A DNA stretch of 64,000 bases. It comes from Pseudomonas khavaziana. Lineage in GTDB: Bacteria; Pseudomonadota; Gammaproteobacteria; Pseudomonadales; Pseudomonadaceae. Each line of letters begins with the position of its first letter. Within the stretch, counting starts at the first letter, position 1. The stretch spans positions 682,001 to 746,000 of the forward strand of contig NZ_JAHSTT010000002.1 of the NCBI RefSeq assembly GCF_019145205.1, in the 5' to 3' direction. The position numbers and the translations under genes are program-made. The notes below the pieces were generated by a model. That model saw only the letters and a list, made by a program, of their open reading frames with translations. It had not been told where the DNA came from and searched no databases. Below are positions 8,319-17,646 of the stretch, piece by piece.

Positions 8319-9218
8319 TCAGGCACTTGCCTGCGGGGCATTCATCACATCTTCGAGCAAGGTGCGCAGCAACGCCATCGTCGCCTGCTGGCGCTGCACA
8401 TCGCGGCATACCAAGCCTACCTTCAGCGCCACCCTGGGTTCACTCAACGGTTTCCACAGCAGCGCCTTGCTGTTGTGTTCGTCCTGGGAGCGGCCCGGCA
8501 GTACCGTCGCCAGCCGGGTGTGAGGCAGGCTGTCGAGAATGCCCACCATGGTATTGAGTTCGGCCTGCACCTGCGGGCGCCGTCCCAGGTTGGCCAACTG
8601 GCCCTGCCAGATCTGCCTGACTTGAAACTCCTCCCCCAGCAGCAACATCGGCAGTTCGGCTGCCTGTTTCAACGAGACTTTCTTGAATTCGCGCAACGGA
8701 TGGTCTTCGGGAATCACCACCTTCAACTCATCTTCATACAGCAACACGCCGTGCAGGCCCGGCTGACGTGGCGGCAGGTAGCTGATGCCAATGTCGAGCG
8801 CGCCGTTGAGCAATCGGCGCTCGATCTCAAGCCCGGTCAATTCGTAGATCTGCACCACCAGATGGGGCTGGGCCTTGCGCACGCGCTCGAGCATCTGCGG
8901 CACCAGGCTGGTGTGCACGGTTTGCAGCACGCCGATGGCCAGGGTGCGCATGGCCTGGCCCTTGAAGTTGCGCAGCGCCTCGACGGCTTGCTGCATGCCA
9001 TCAATGAGCGGCAATGCATGGTTGTATAGGGTGTGCGCCGCCAGCGTCGGTAACAGGCGCTTGCTGCTGCGCTCGAACAGGCTCACATCGAGGTTCTGCT
9101 CCAGTTGGCGAATCTGTTGCGACAAGGCTGGCTGAGAGATCGACAGGCGCTCCGCGGCACGGCCTACGTGGCCTTCTTCATACACCGCGACGAAATAACG
9201 CAGTTGCTTGAAATCCAT
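8319..9218 (-). CDS. LysR-type transcriptional regulator
   Basis: A 299-residue LTTR. Residues 1-60 are the winged helix-turn-helix (MDFKQLRYFVAVYEEGHVGR, then ERLSISQPALSQQIRQLE), followed by a linker helix and a periplasmic-binding-protein-like effector domain (from about residue 90, TLAIGVLQTVHTSLVPQML). The effector domain resembles the CynR/BenM group that sense small organic acids. It is transcribed divergently from the class III aminotransferase at 9428, so that gene is its likeliest target, along with its own promoter. The ATG at 9218 sits inside a dyad described separately. The ligand is unknown. Confidence 0.9.
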   Translation of the reverse strand: MDFKQLRYFVAVYEEGHVGRAAERLSISQPALSQQIRQLEQNLDVSLFERSSKRLLPTLAAHTLYNHALPLIDGMQQAVEALRNFKGQAMRTLAIGVLQTVHTSLVPQMLERVRKAQPHLVVQIYELTGLEIERRLLNGALDIGISYLPPRQPGLHGVLLYEDELKVVIPEDHPLREFKKVSLKQAAELPMLLLGEEFQVRQIWQGQLANLGRRPQVQAELNTMVGILDSLPHTRLATVLPGRSQDEHNSKALLWKPLSEPRVALKVGLVCRDVQRQQATMALLRTLLEDVMNAPQASA

Positions 9219-9231
9219 AAGATTTGCTTAT
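9217..9231. promoter_or_regulatory. Candidate LysR-family operator overlapping the regulator's own start codon
   Basis: Perfect interrupted dyad ATAAG-ATTTG-CTTAT, matching the general LTTR T-N11-A box pattern with five-base arms. It sits in the regulator's start region and 200 bases upstream of the divergent aminotransferase. Autorepression would be the simplest reading; this is inference. Confidence 0.45.
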
Positions 9232-9427
9232 CGAAAATGCTGGAAAATCGAAATGGCGGCTGGCCCTGTAGACGCCTAGTCTAGCGCCTATTCGCAGGGC
9301 TTACAGGGCCGGATCGGACAATGAATAGCGTTTGTGTTGACAGCGTTTGCATAGGCAAGGCAAAAAATCTCCAGGTGGGTTGGTCAGGGTGTGCCGACCA
9401 AAGTCCGGTTGCCATCGGGGCTGACGT

Positions 9428-10696
9428 GTGAACCTGTTCAACATGCGTCGGCCAGCGCCGAGCCTTGACGATCTGATCCTGGATCCGCCGCACGACAACC
9501 GTTCCACTGAATCCCTCATGCCCACCGTGGCGCGCCCGCCTCAAGTATTCGTGCGTGGCCAAGGCTCCTGGCTGTGGGACAGCGATGAGCGTGCCTACCT
9601 GGATTTCAGCCAAGGCAATGCTGCCAACAGTCTCGGTCATAGCCCGCAGGTGTTGATCAAAGCCCTGGCCGAGCAAACCCAGGCGCTGATCAACCCCGGC
9701 ACTGGCCTGCACAATCGTGCCCAACTCAATCTCGTCGAGCGTCTTTGCCGGCATACCGGCAGCGATCAGGCTTACCTGCTCAACAGCGGCGCTGAAGCCT
9801 GCGAGGCGGCGATCAAGCTGGCGCGCAAATGGGGGCAGCTGCATCGCGGCGGTGCCCATCGGATTATCAGCGCGGCCAACGGTTGCCATGGTCGCGGCTT
9901 CGCGGCGCTGGCGGCTTCGGCCGGCACGCTGGGCAACCGCTTCGAACCACAACTGCCAGGGTTCAGCCACGTCTCTTTCAACGACCTACCCGCTTTGCAT
10001 GCCGCCGTAGATGCCCAGACGGTAGCCATCATGCTGGAGCCGATTCAGAGCGAAGCCGGTGTGATCCCTGCGACCGAGCACTACCTCAAGGGCGTCGAGC
10101 GGCTGTGTCGCGAACTGGGGATCCTGCTGATCCTCGACGAAGTGCAAACCGGTATCGGCCGTTGCGGCACTGTGCTCGCCGAACAACAGTACGACGTACG
10201 CGCCGACATCATCGTCCTGGGCAAAGGCCTGGGCGGCGGTGTGCCATTGGCGGCGCTGCTGGCGCGGGGCAAAGCCTGTTGCTTGGATGTGGGGGAATTG
10301 GGCGGCTCCCACCATGGCAATGCGCTGATGGCTTCGGCCGGTGTGGCCGTGACGGATACAGTGCTGGAGTACGGCTTCTTAGAGCATGTACGCGAGTCGG
10401 GTTGCTACCTGGGCGAAGGTCTCGCCCGCCTGGCCTATCGCTACGGCCACGGCCCATTGCGCGGAAATGGCCTGATGTGGGGGCTTACGTTATCGGATGA
10501 TTCTGCGGATGCGGTGGTAAAAGCCGCCTTGCAGGAGGGACTTATCCTCAACGCTCCACAGCCCGACTGCCTGCGCTTCACCCCGGCCCTGACCGTCAGC
10601 AAAAACAATATCGACGAAATGCTCCAACGCCTGGCCCGCGCCTTTTCACGGGTGCGCACTGCCCAACTGCAATGTCGCAGGGGCATTGCCGTTTAA
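9428..10696 (+). CDS. Class III PLP-dependent aminotransferase, ArgD-like
   Basis: A 422-residue fold-type I transaminase related to acetylornithine aminotransferase. Seen in order: PTVARPPQVFVRGQGSWLWD (typical ArgD start), LLNSGAEACEAAIKLAR, the aspartate motif LILDEVQTGIGRCG that contacts the PLP ring, and the Schiff-base lysine in LGKGLGGGVPLAALLA (about K266). The GTG start at 9428 is preceded by GGGG seven bases upstream. About 30 residues precede the conserved core. It is unlinked to arginine genes here and sits divergent from a LysR gene and beside the pqq cluster, so it may act on another omega-amino substrate. The substrate cannot be assigned. A terminator follows. Confidence 0.85.
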   Translation: MNLFNMRRPAPSLDDLILDPPHDNRSTESLMPTVARPPQVFVRGQGSWLWDSDERAYLDFSQGNAANSLGHSPQVLIKALAEQTQALINPGTGLHNRAQLNLVERLCRHTGSDQAYLLNSGAEACEAAIKLARKWGQLHRGGAHRIISAANGCHGRGFAALAASAGTLGNRFEPQLPGFSHVSFNDLPALHAAVDAQTVAIMLEPIQSEAGVIPATEHYLKGVERLCRELGILLILDEVQTGIGRCGTVLAEQQYDVRADIIVLGKGLGGGVPLAALLARGKACCLDVGELGGSHHGNALMASAGVAVTDTVLEYGFLEHVRESGCYLGEGLARLAYRYGHGPLRGNGLMWGLTLSDDSADAVVKAALQEGLILNAPQPDCLRFTPALTVSKNNIDEMLQRLARAFSRVRTAQLQCRRGIAV

Positions 10697-10731
10697 GCCT
10701 GTATTTCAGAACCGTCTCGCGGCATACGCGG

Positions 10732-10770
10732 CGCCTCCAGCCTGATTCTTTTGGCTGGGGGCGTTTTTTT
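10732..10770 (+). terminator. Rho-independent terminator after the aminotransferase gene
   Basis: Stem CGCCTCCAGCC / GGCTGGGGGCG (one G-T wobble) with a ten-base loop, followed by seven T residues at 10764-10770. Confidence 0.9.
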
Positions 10771-10878
10771 GTCTGCTCAATAAAGGATGGCGCAGTGCCA
10801 GATCCCACTGAACCCTCACGAACCCCCAAGGTCGATTAGCTACACGGCTCACACGAGCCGATTTTATGGAGCTGACCC

Positions 10879-11037
10879 ATGGACATCATTCGTATCATCA
10901 TCGCCATTCTGCTGCCGCCACTGGGTGTGTTCCTGCAAGTAGGTTTCGGCGGTGCCTTCTGGCTGAATATCCTGCTGACCCTGTGCGGTTACTTTCCCGG
11001 CATCATTCACGCGGTGTACATCATCGCCAAGCGCTGA
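10879..11037 (+). CDS. YqaE/Pmp3-family small membrane protein
   Basis: A 52-residue protein read as MDIIRIIIAILLPPLGVFLQ..., with ATG at 10879 and GGAG at 10868-10871. It has two hydrophobic segments with the family signature PPLGVFLQVG and LTLCGYFPGIIHAVYII, as in the UPF0057/PMP3 proteins that in yeast and plants affect membrane potential and in bacteria are stress-induced. It is likely embedded in the inner membrane. The stop codon is only five bases from the stop of convergent pqqE. The role in Pseudomonas is not known to me. Confidence 0.93.
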   Translation: MDIIRIIIAILLPPLGVFLQVGFGGAFWLNILLTLCGYFPGIIHAVYIIAKR

Positions 11038-11053
11038 GGCCCTCAGCCTTTTG
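11033..11053 (+). terminator. Possible terminator overlapping the stop codons of yqaE-like gene and pqqE
   Basis: Inverted repeat GCTGAGG-C-CCTCAGC at 11033-11047 followed by CTTTTG. It contains the TGA of the small membrane protein gene and the TGA of pqqE. The T-tract is short and favours the plus strand, so strength is uncertain. Confidence 0.4.
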
Positions 11054-12194
11054 CAATGAGCCGTGAGTTGCGCTCATTGCGAAAGGCCAGTTGCTCGATG
11101 GTCTGGGTGGCGTGTTCGGCTTCTTCCCGCGCCTGAAGGATGATGCCGTGCTGCTCGGACTTGCTGCACACGGGGTCGGCATTGCTGGCGTCCCCGGTCA
11201 GCATGAAGGCCTGGCAACGGCAGCCGCCGAAGTCCTTTTCCTTTTCATCGCATGAACGGCACGGCTCGGGCATCCAGTCGTAGCCACGAAAGCGGTTGAA
11301 GCCAAACGAGTCGTACCAGATGTGCTGCATGCTGTGGTCGCGCACATTGGGAAATTGCACCGGCATCTGTCGGGCGCCGTGACAGGGCAGGGCAGTGCCG
11401 TCCGGTGTCACGGTCAGAAAGATGCTGCCCCAGCCGTTCATGCAGGCTTTCGGGCGTTCCTCGTAATAGTCTGGCGTCACGAAGATCAGCTTGCACGGGT
11501 GCCCTTCGGCTTCCAGCTTGGCGCGGTATTCGTTGGTGATGCGTTCGGCGCGCACCAGTTGTTCCCGGGTCGGCAACAAGCCCACGCGGTTGAGCTGGGC
11601 CCAGCCATAGAACTGGCAAGTGGCGAGTTCGACAAAATCTGCCTCCAGCGCAATGCACAGCTCGATGATGCGGTCGATCTTGTCGATGTTGTGCCGGTGG
11701 GTAACAAAGTTCAGCACCATAGGGTAGCCATGGGCTTTCACCGCACGGGCCATTTCCAGCTTTTGCGCGAAGGCCTTTTTCGAACCGGCCAGCAGGTTGT
11801 TCACCTGTTCGTCGCTGGCCTGGAAGCTGATCTGGATGTGATCCAGACCGGCTTTCTTGAAGTCGCTGATCTTTTGCTCGGTCAAGCCAATGCCGGAGGT
11901 GATCAAGTTGGTGTAGAAGCCCAGCTTGCGGGCTTCAGCGATCAGCTCGGCCAAGTCCTGTCGCACCAGCGGCTCACCGCCGGAGAAACCCAGCTGCGCG
12001 GCGCCCATCTCGCGGGCTTCGCGAAACACCTTGATCCATTGCTCGGTGCTCAGCTCCTTGCCCTGCTCGGCAAAATCCAGCGGGTTGGAGCAATACGGGC
12101 ACTGCAACGGGCAGCGGTAAGTCAGCTCGGCCAGCAACCACAGCGGTAAGCCGACCTCTGGTTTTTCAGGCAAGGGTGATCCAGTGCTCAGCAC
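11043..12194 (-). CDS. pqqE: PqqA peptide cyclase (radical SAM/SPASM)
   Basis: Radical SAM enzyme that joins Glu and Tyr side chains of PqqA by a carbon-carbon bond, the first step of pyrroloquinoline quinone biosynthesis. The 383-residue product has the SAM cluster motif CPLQCPYC near residues 20-27, the GFSGGEP strand, and a C-terminal SPASM cysteine set (CHGAR, then [19 protein letters not shown], then VCSK) for auxiliary clusters. I choose GTG at 12194 because GGAGG lies six bases upstream; this overlaps pqqD by 29 bases, a sign of translational coupling. It ends the pqqABCDE run. No pqqM or pqqH peptidase gene follows. Confidence 0.95.
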   Translation of the reverse strand: MLSTGSPLPEKPEVGLPLWLLAELTYRCPLQCPYCSNPLDFAEQGKELSTEQWIKVFREAREMGAAQLGFSGGEPLVRQDLAELIAEARKLGFYTNLITSGIGLTEQKISDFKKAGLDHIQISFQASDEQVNNLLAGSKKAFAQKLEMARAVKAHGYPMVLNFVTHRHNIDKIDRIIELCIALEADFVELATCQFYGWAQLNRVGLLPTREQLVRAERITNEYRAKLEAEGHPCKLIFVTPDYYEERPKACMNGWGSIFLTVTPDGTALPCHGARQMPVQFPNVRDHSMQHIWYDSFGFNRFRGYDWMPEPCRSCDEKEKDFGGCRCQAFMLTGDASNADPVCSKSEQHGIILQAREEAEHATQTIEQLAFRNERNSRLIAKG

Positions 12195-12441
12195 GGGCGA
12201 CCTCCATGAATTGCTCGATATCTTCACCGAGCTCAGGCACACCGGGGAATTGCTTATCCAGCTCGGCGATGATCGCTGCCACGTCGCGCTCGCCGTCGAT
12301 CAAGCCACCGATCAATGCGGCGCTATCGTTGAGCTTGATCATGCCTTCAGGGTAGAGCAACACGTGGCCTTTCTGCGCGGGTTCGTACTGGTAGCGATAG
12401 CCCTGGCGCCAGGTCGGTTTCTTGCTGCGATCAAAGTTCAT
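12166..12441 (-). CDS. pqqD: PQQ peptide chaperone PqqD
   Basis: A 91-residue RiPP recognition element that binds PqqA and presents it to PqqE. Seen: [18 protein letters not shown] opening (here [17 protein letters not shown]), [14 protein letters not shown] and [14 protein letters not shown], the typical PqqD winged fold. It overlaps pqqC by four bases (ATGA) upstream and pqqE downstream. It acts in the cytoplasm as a ternary complex with PqqA and PqqE. Confidence 0.96.
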   Translation of the reverse strand: MNFDRSKKPTWRQGYRYQYEPAQKGHVLLYPEGMIKLNDSAALIGGLIDGERDVAAIIAELDKQFPGVPELGEDIEQFMEVARAEHWITLA

Positions 12442-13190
12442 AGGGTGATCCCTTTATGCCAGACCCGCTGCTCGGTCACGCTGTGATAGGGCGGGCGTTT
12501 GAGTTCGTAGGCCATGCTCATGGCATCGAGCATGCTCCACAGGATGTCCAGTTTGAACTGCAGGATCTCCAGCATCCGTTCCTGGCCCTCACGGGTGGTG
12601 TAGTGCTGCAGGGTAATCGCCAGGCCGTGTTCCACGTCGCGACGGGCCTGGCCCAGGCGGGTGCGGAAGTATTCGTAGCCGGCCGGGTCGATCCAGGGGT
12701 AATGCTGCGGCCAACTGTCGAGGCGCGACTGGTGGATCTGTGGTGCAAACAGCTCAGTCAGTGAACTGCTGGCGGCTTCCTGCCAGCTGGCGCGGCGGGC
12801 GAAGTTGACGTAGGCGTCCACCGCAAAGCGTACGCCGGGCAGCACCAGTTCCTGGGAGCGCAGTTGGTCCGGGTCGAGGCCCACGGCTTGGCCCAGGCGC
12901 AGCCAGGCTTCGATACCGCCGTCTTCACCGGGGGCGCCGTCGTGGTCAAGCAGGCGTTGGATCCACTCGCGGCGGATCTCCCGGTCCGGGCAATTGGCCA
13001 GGATCGCGGCGTCCTTCAGCGGGATATTGACCTGATAGTAGAAGCGGTTGGCGACCCAGCCCTGGATTTGCTCGCGGGTGGCGCGGCCTTCGTACATCGC
13101 CACATGATAGGGGTGATGGATATGGTAGAAGGCGCCCTTGGCCCGCAGGGCTGCTTCGAATTCAGCCGTGGTCAATGCTGTATCAGTCAC
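12438..13190 (-). CDS. pqqC: Pyrroloquinoline-quinone synthase
   Basis: Cofactor-free oxidase that performs the last ring closure and eight-electron oxidation to PQQ. The 250-residue length is exact for the family, and the seven-helix-bundle sequence is recognisable ([68 protein letters not shown]). The start is GTG at 13190, 11 bases after the pqqB stop; the ribosome binding GGAG overlaps that stop. The enzyme is cytoplasmic. Confidence 0.96.
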   Translation of the reverse strand: MTDTALTTAEFEAALRAKGAFYHIHHPYHVAMYEGRATREQIQGWVANRFYYQVNIPLKDAAILANCPDREIRREWIQRLLDHDGAPGEDGGIEAWLRLGQAVGLDPDQLRSQELVLPGVRFAVDAYVNFARRASWQEAASSSLTELFAPQIHQSRLDSWPQHYPWIDPAGYEYFRTRLGQARRDVEHGLAITLQHYTTREGQERMLEILQFKLDILWSMLDAMSMAYELKRPPYHSVTEQRVWHKGITL

Positions 13191-13201
13191 TTCGGTCGCT
13201 C

Positions 13202-14113
13202 CTACAATTCAATGCTCATGCCGTCGTAAGCCACTTCGACATTGCGCCGCACCAGCTCGGCTCGCTCGGGAGAGTCTTCATCGAGGATCGGGTTGGTGTT
13301 GTTGATGTGGATAAGCACCTTGCGCTGCTTGGGCAACTGCTCCAGCACTTCCAGCATGCCACCAGGGCCGTTCTGTGCCAGGTGGCCCATCTCGCGTCCG
13401 GTGCGGGTGCCGACGCCGCGGCGCTGCATTTCATCGTCATCCCACATTGTGCCGTCCACCAACAGGCAATCGCTGCGGGCCATTATGTCCAGCAGCGGTG
13501 CGTCGACCTTGCCCAGCCCCGGGGCGTAGAAGAGCTTGCCGCCGGTGCGCAGGTCTTCGACGATCAGGCCGATATTGTCGCCTGGGTGTGGGTCGAAGCG
13601 GTGCGGCGAGTAGGGCGGTGCAGCGCTACGCAACGGCAGCGGGGTGAAACGCAGGTTGGGACAGGCCGGGATGGTGAAGCTGGCGTCCAGCTCGATGCGG
13701 TTCCAGGCCAGGCCGCCGTTCCAGTGGGTCAGCATGGTGAACAACGGGAAGCCGGTGCTCAGGTCTTCATGGACCATGTCGGTGCACCACACTTGGTGTG
13801 GGCAGCCTTCGCGCAGGCTCAATAGGCCGGTGGTGTGGTCGATCTGGCTGTCCATCAGGATGATCGCGCTGATGCCGGTGTCGCGCAGGGCGCGGCCGGG
13901 TTGCATGGGCGCAAAACCCTGGAGTTGCGCACGGATGTCCGGCGACGCATTGCACAGTACCCAATTCACGCCATCGTCGGAGATCGCGATGGACGACTGG
14001 GTGCGCGCATGGGCCCGCAGGCTGCCATCGCGAAAACCTGCGCAGTTCACGCAGTTGCAGTTCCACTGCGGGAAGCCACCGCCGGCGGCGGAACCTAGAA
14101 TCTGGACAAACAT
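13202..14113 (-). CDS. pqqB: PQQ biosynthesis hydroxylase/metallo-beta-lactamase-fold protein PqqB
   Basis: A 303-residue metallo-beta-lactamase-fold protein reported to hydroxylate the tyrosine of the Glu-Tyr intermediate, and earlier thought to help PQQ export. Recognised by the start [20 protein letters not shown], whose cysteines lie in the family's metal/structural site, and by [13 protein letters not shown] and [16 protein letters not shown] at 14113 follows GGAG; an in-frame codon six residues earlier has no such site. A hairpin separates it from pqqA, so it is probably expressed at lower level than pqqA. Confidence 0.95.
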   Translation of the reverse strand: MFVQILGSAAGGGFPQWNCNCVNCAGFRDGSLRAHARTQSSIAISDDGVNWVLCNASPDIRAQLQGFAPMQPGRALRDTGISAIILMDSQIDHTTGLLSLREGCPHQVWCTDMVHEDLSTGFPLFTMLTHWNGGLAWNRIELDASFTIPACPNLRFTPLPLRSAAPPYSPHRFDPHPGDNIGLIVEDLRTGGKLFYAPGLGKVDAPLLDIMARSDCLLVDGTMWDDDEMQRRGVGTRTGREMGHLAQNGPGGMLEVLEQLPKQRKVLIHINNTNPILDEDSPERAELVRRNVEVAYDGMSIEL

Positions 14114-14138
14114 GATCGCTCCATCAGGCAAAGCTCAA

Positions 14139-14169
14139 AACAAAAACGCCTCGGGCGAACCGAGGCGTT
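14139..14169 (-). terminator. Hairpin terminator/attenuator between pqqA and pqqB
   Basis: Ten-base perfect stem AACGCCTCGG / CCGAGGCGTT (14145-14154 and 14160-14169) with a five-base loop; on the minus strand it is followed by TTTTGTTTTG. It lies between the pqqA stop and the pqqB start. Partial termination here would give the excess of pqqA transcript expected for a peptide substrate. Confidence 0.85.
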
Positions 14170-14184
14170 GTATTACTCAGCCAA

Positions 14185-14259
14185 TCAACGGCTGGCGAAG
14201 TACATGGTGACTTCGAAACCGATACGCAGATCAGTGTAAGCAGGTTTGGACCAGGTCAT
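14185..14259 (-). CDS. pqqA: PQQ precursor peptide PqqA
   Basis: A 24-residue peptide opening [15 protein letters not shown] and ending TMYFASR. It contains the invariant E16 and Y20 spaced as required for cross-linking by PqqE to make PQQ. The start ATG at 14259 has GATAGGAGTAAGAAT upstream, a good ribosome binding site. It is the substrate of the whole pathway, bound by PqqD and cut out by a protease, probably PqqF. Confidence 0.97.
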   Translation of the reverse strand: MTWSKPAYTDLRIGFEVTMYFASR

Positions 14260-14417
14260 ATTCTTACTCCTATCAAGGGATGGGACGTTCACTACCAAGT
14301 AATACATATAGTCCACCTCCCATTGGAGATGTTCAGATATTGCCAGGGAATATTACGCAATTCTTTTCAAGTTAGCGCTGTCTGGGTGGAAAAAGCCTGT
14401 TGCAGGGTTGGCAATGA

Positions 14418-16793
14418 TCATTGCGCAGCTTGCCAATCATCGTTGACATGCGGCCCGTTCGCCACGCAGCGCCAGCCGCCAGCAGCGTTATTGAGCTGCT
14501 GGGCTGCGCGTTGCAAGTCCTCGCGTGTGCGGCTTTGAATCAGATGATGAAGTTGATCCAGGTATCCCGACGAATGACCCGCCCGGTGCGCGTGCCAAAG
14601 CAAGTCGGCGGCTTGGCTGACGGGCAGTGCCTGGGCGGTGAACTGCTGCGCCAGGGCCTGGTTGCCCAAGACTGGACTGCGTTCGATCAAGGACGGCAGT
14701 TGCCCCAGGAAGGTATGCAGTTGCTCGACAATCCCGTCCAGGGACGTGCTGGGCGATTGCACGCCAAACAACAGGCCGGTTTGCCCGTTGATTTGTCGGA
14801 TACCACTGAACACGGCGTAGCCGATTTGCAGTTCGACTCGAAAACGCTGATAGAACGGCACTTGGAGCACATGTCCGAGTAACCGCCATGTGGCTTCATC
14901 GGCCAGCGATAGACTCGGCGTTGGGCAAAACAGCAACAAGGCGGCTTCGCTGGAGTCGGTGTTGACCTCGTGCCAGAGGTGTTGGCCGTCGATTGGCTGA
15001 GGTGTATACGGGATGTTCGCCGGCTGCCCTGGCAAATGGGCGGCTGCGATTTTGATTGCCGCTTGACTCGCGGTGGCTAGGCCAGAGCCCAGCCCCTGCC
15101 AGCGTGCGCCAGACCACAACGCTTGTGCTTCCAAGGGCTCGGGCTGCACCCCGGCGCAGCAAGCAGGCAACGCCTTGAGCAATTCACGAATGGCGATCAG
15201 CGGCACAGGTTCGGGCGGGGATAGCGGTTCATCGCACCTGTTCAGGCAACGTGCCAGTTCTTCGAGCACCGCCGGCATCGGTTCGTGAAGACCATGCATT
15301 TTCACCAGCCAATCATTGGCAATGGTTTCGCAAGACAACTCGACGCCCGCCTGGCGAGCATGTTCGCGCAACGGCTGCAGCGCGGGTTCGAGCCCGGTGG
15401 GGACGCCAGCGTCAAACCGCCAGTGCAGGTACAACGCGCCTTCGTCGGTGTCATCCGCCAAGGCCTGGCTGAATATCAGCGCCGTTAGCTCCCTGCGACC
15501 CCGTGAGCGATCCTGGGCAAAGCTACGCAAGCCACGGTGGGCGCTGGTTTGGCCACGGATCAAGCCGGCGCGTTCTTCCTTGGCCGACGGACGCAGCAGG
15601 GGGTTGATCGGTGGCAGCTGCCAGTTGTGCTCAGCGGCGGGCAGGTGCAGCCCGTCGAGCATGGCCTTGAGGGCTGTGACGCCTTGCTCCGAAAGGTCTT
15701 CGGTGTCGTTGCGAGCCAATGCCAGGGCGCCTTGGACCTGTTGTTGACGAGCGTTGAGCAAGGCGAACTCTTCGCGTAAGGCTGTCCAGTCGCTGCGTGC
15801 GAAAAAACTCAGCCAGTCGTACAGCAACGCTTCAATCTGCGTGGCCGATTCATTCCTGGTATCGAGGGCGAAGTCGATATCCAGCACCGCTTGGCCCGCG
15901 AACTGATACAGCACGGACGCGTGCACTGCGGTGGCCAGTTGTCGTGCTTTGAGCTGCGCGAGCAACCCGCCTGGTGCCGAAGCGTTGAGCCAGGTGCAGA
16001 GGAACTCCAGCGCTTCACGTGGGGCGTTACAGGTGATGATCTGATGCAGGTGCTGATTGGCAATGTGTTGATAGCTGTGTGCTGGGCCGTGCATCAAGGC
16101 GGGGGGAGCGGCTTGCGGATGCAGTGGCCCCGGGGTCAGTTCGTCACTGAATTGCTGGGCCAAGGCTTGCAGGTCTGCCAGCGATTGCGGGCCAGCGAGG
16201 CTCAAGGTCATCTGCCCACTTTGATAAAAATGCCCGTGGAAGTCGCGCAGGGCGTGCTGGAAGGCGTCACTTTCCACCGGCAGGCTGTCGCGGTTGCCGG
16301 CGTGAAAACCTCGTAGCGGATGATCCGCCGCCAGTCCCTTCATCAATGCCACTTGTAGTTGAGCCTGGGCATCCTGGGACCAGGCCACAAACTCCGCCTC
16401 CAGCACTTCGCGCTCACGCCGTTGATCATCGAGTGTCAAACGTGGATGGGCCAGCATATCCGCCAAGCGTGCCAGCCCATCTGCAAAGGTCGAAACCGGC
16501 AATTCGAAGAAGAAATCAGTGGTGCGCTCACGGGTGCTGGCGTTGACCTGTCCACCGTGGCGTTGCACATAGGCCATCAGCCCTTCGCCCGCCGGAAAGC
16601 GCTCGGTACCGAGAAAGAGCAGATGCTCAAGAAAATGCGCCAGCCCCGGCCAGGCCAATGGCACGTCATGACTGCCAGCAGCCACCCGTAAAACCGCGGC
16701 GCAACGTTTCAGGCGCGGCGCATGACGCAGGGCAACCCGCAGGCCATTGGCCAGGGTCAGGTGGATGGGGTGAGGGTGAACCGGCGCAGGCAT
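14418..16793 (-). CDS. pqqF: PQQ-associated M16 metallopeptidase PqqF
   Basis: A 791-residue zinc protease of the insulysin/pitrilysin family, thought to process PqqA. The inverted zinc motif HFLEH is at residues 53-57 (H53, E56, H57), with the second glutamate expected about 75 residues on. The C-terminal half is the inactive M16 repeat. ATG at 16793 is preferred to GTG at 16799 because GGAAG is six bases before it. It lies upstream of pqqA with a 158-base spacer that must hold the pqqA promoter. A separate amidase gene ends 48 bases upstream on the same strand. Confidence 0.93.
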   Translation of the reverse strand: MPAPVHPHPIHLTLANGLRVALRHAPRLKRCAAVLRVAAGSHDVPLAWPGLAHFLEHLLFLGTERFPAGEGLMAYVQRHGGQVNASTRERTTDFFFELPVSTFADGLARLADMLAHPRLTLDDQRREREVLEAEFVAWSQDAQAQLQVALMKGLAADHPLRGFHAGNRDSLPVESDAFQHALRDFHGHFYQSGQMTLSLAGPQSLADLQALAQQFSDELTPGPLHPQAAPPALMHGPAHSYQHIANQHLHQIITCNAPREALEFLCTWLNASAPGGLLAQLKARQLATAVHASVLYQFAGQAVLDIDFALDTRNESATQIEALLYDWLSFFARSDWTALREEFALLNARQQQVQGALALARNDTEDLSEQGVTALKAMLDGLHLPAAEHNWQLPPINPLLRPSAKEERAGLIRGQTSAHRGLRSFAQDRSRGRRELTALIFSQALADDTDEGALYLHWRFDAGVPTGLEPALQPLREHARQAGVELSCETIANDWLVKMHGLHEPMPAVLEELARCLNRCDEPLSPPEPVPLIAIRELLKALPACCAGVQPEPLEAQALWSGARWQGLGSGLATASQAAIKIAAAHLPGQPANIPYTPQPIDGQHLWHEVNTDSSEAALLLFCPTPSLSLADEATWRLLGHVLQVPFYQRFRVELQIGYAVFSGIRQINGQTGLLFGVQSPSTSLDGIVEQLHTFLGQLPSLIERSPVLGNQALAQQFTAQALPVSQAADLLWHAHRAGHSSGYLDQLHHLIQSRTREDLQRAAQQLNNAAGGWRCVANGPHVNDDWQAAQ

Positions 16794-16841
16794 GGGCACT
16801 TCCGAGGCATGGGAAGTGCCTATGCTAGCAAACCCACCGGG

Positions 16842-17636
16842 TCAGGGCTTGTGCAGTGCGCCGTAGAGTTCCGGGCGACGGTCGTGCAGGTAGTGATTGG
16901 CGGCGCGGGCGTCGAGGATCGATTGACGATCCAGCGTGCCGGCAATCAATGCTTCATCCAGGCCGGCCTGGGCGAGTCGCTGGCCATCCGGCGCGGCAAT
17001 GCTGCTTTGCCCGCAGTACTGAATGTCGCCTTCATGCCCGCAGTAATTGGCATAGGCCACGAAACATTGGTTTTCGAAGGCTCGTGCACGCACAGTGACG
17101 TCGGCGACAAAGTCGAACGGCACCATGTTGGCAGTGGGCACCAGGATCAGTTCGGCACCGGCCATGGCCAGGCGCCGGGTATTTTCCGGAAACTCAAGGT
17201 CGTAGCAGATCAGCATGCCTACCTTCCACCCGTTCAATTCCACCACGGGAAAATCATCCGGACCGGCACTGAACATCGAGTGATCGAGGTCGCCAAACAG
17301 GTGGGTCTTGCGGTAGTTGCACAAGCGCTTGCCCTGGGCGTCGATCAACTGCACGGCGTTGTAGACCTGGCCATCTTCGGCCCGCTCCGGGTAGCCGTAT
17401 AGAATCGCCAGCCCGGCACTCTGCGCCAGTTCGGCAATCGCTTGTGCCGACGGGCCATCCTGCGCCTCAGCGAGGGCACCAACGGCTTCGGCGCCGATGT
17501 TATAGCCGCTGAGAAACATCTCCGGCAGCACCAGCACATCGGCGTCGCACGCTTCATGGGCCACCTGGTGCAGACGCTGGAGGTTGGCGGCCACATCCAG
17601 CGGCAGCGGCGGGCATTGGTACAGGGCGACACGCAT
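16842..17636 (-). CDS. Carbon-nitrogen hydrolase (nitrilase-superfamily amidase)
   Basis: A 264-residue amidase with the family triad in place: E39 in VLPEMFLSGYN, K110 in NYRKTHLFGDLD and C144 in LICYDLEFPE. ATG at 17636 follows AAGGAG. It starts 11 bases after the flavin oxidase gene, so the pair is an operon. Related oxidases turn an aromatic amino acid into its amide (for example tryptophan to indole-3-acetamide), and an amidase is the logical second step, giving the arylacetic acid. That pathway is inferred; the amidase might instead act on another short amide. Confidence 0.85.
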   Translation of the reverse strand: MRVALYQCPPLPLDVAANLQRLHQVAHEACDADVLVLPEMFLSGYNIGAEAVGALAEAQDGPSAQAIAELAQSAGLAILYGYPERAEDGQVYNAVQLIDAQGKRLCNYRKTHLFGDLDHSMFSAGPDDFPVVELNGWKVGMLICYDLEFPENTRRLAMAGAELILVPTANMVPFDFVADVTVRARAFENQCFVAYANYCGHEGDIQYCGQSSIAAPDGQRLAQAGLDEALIAGTLDRQSILDARAANHYLHDRRPELYGALHKP

Positions 17637-17646
17637 GGTCAACTCC

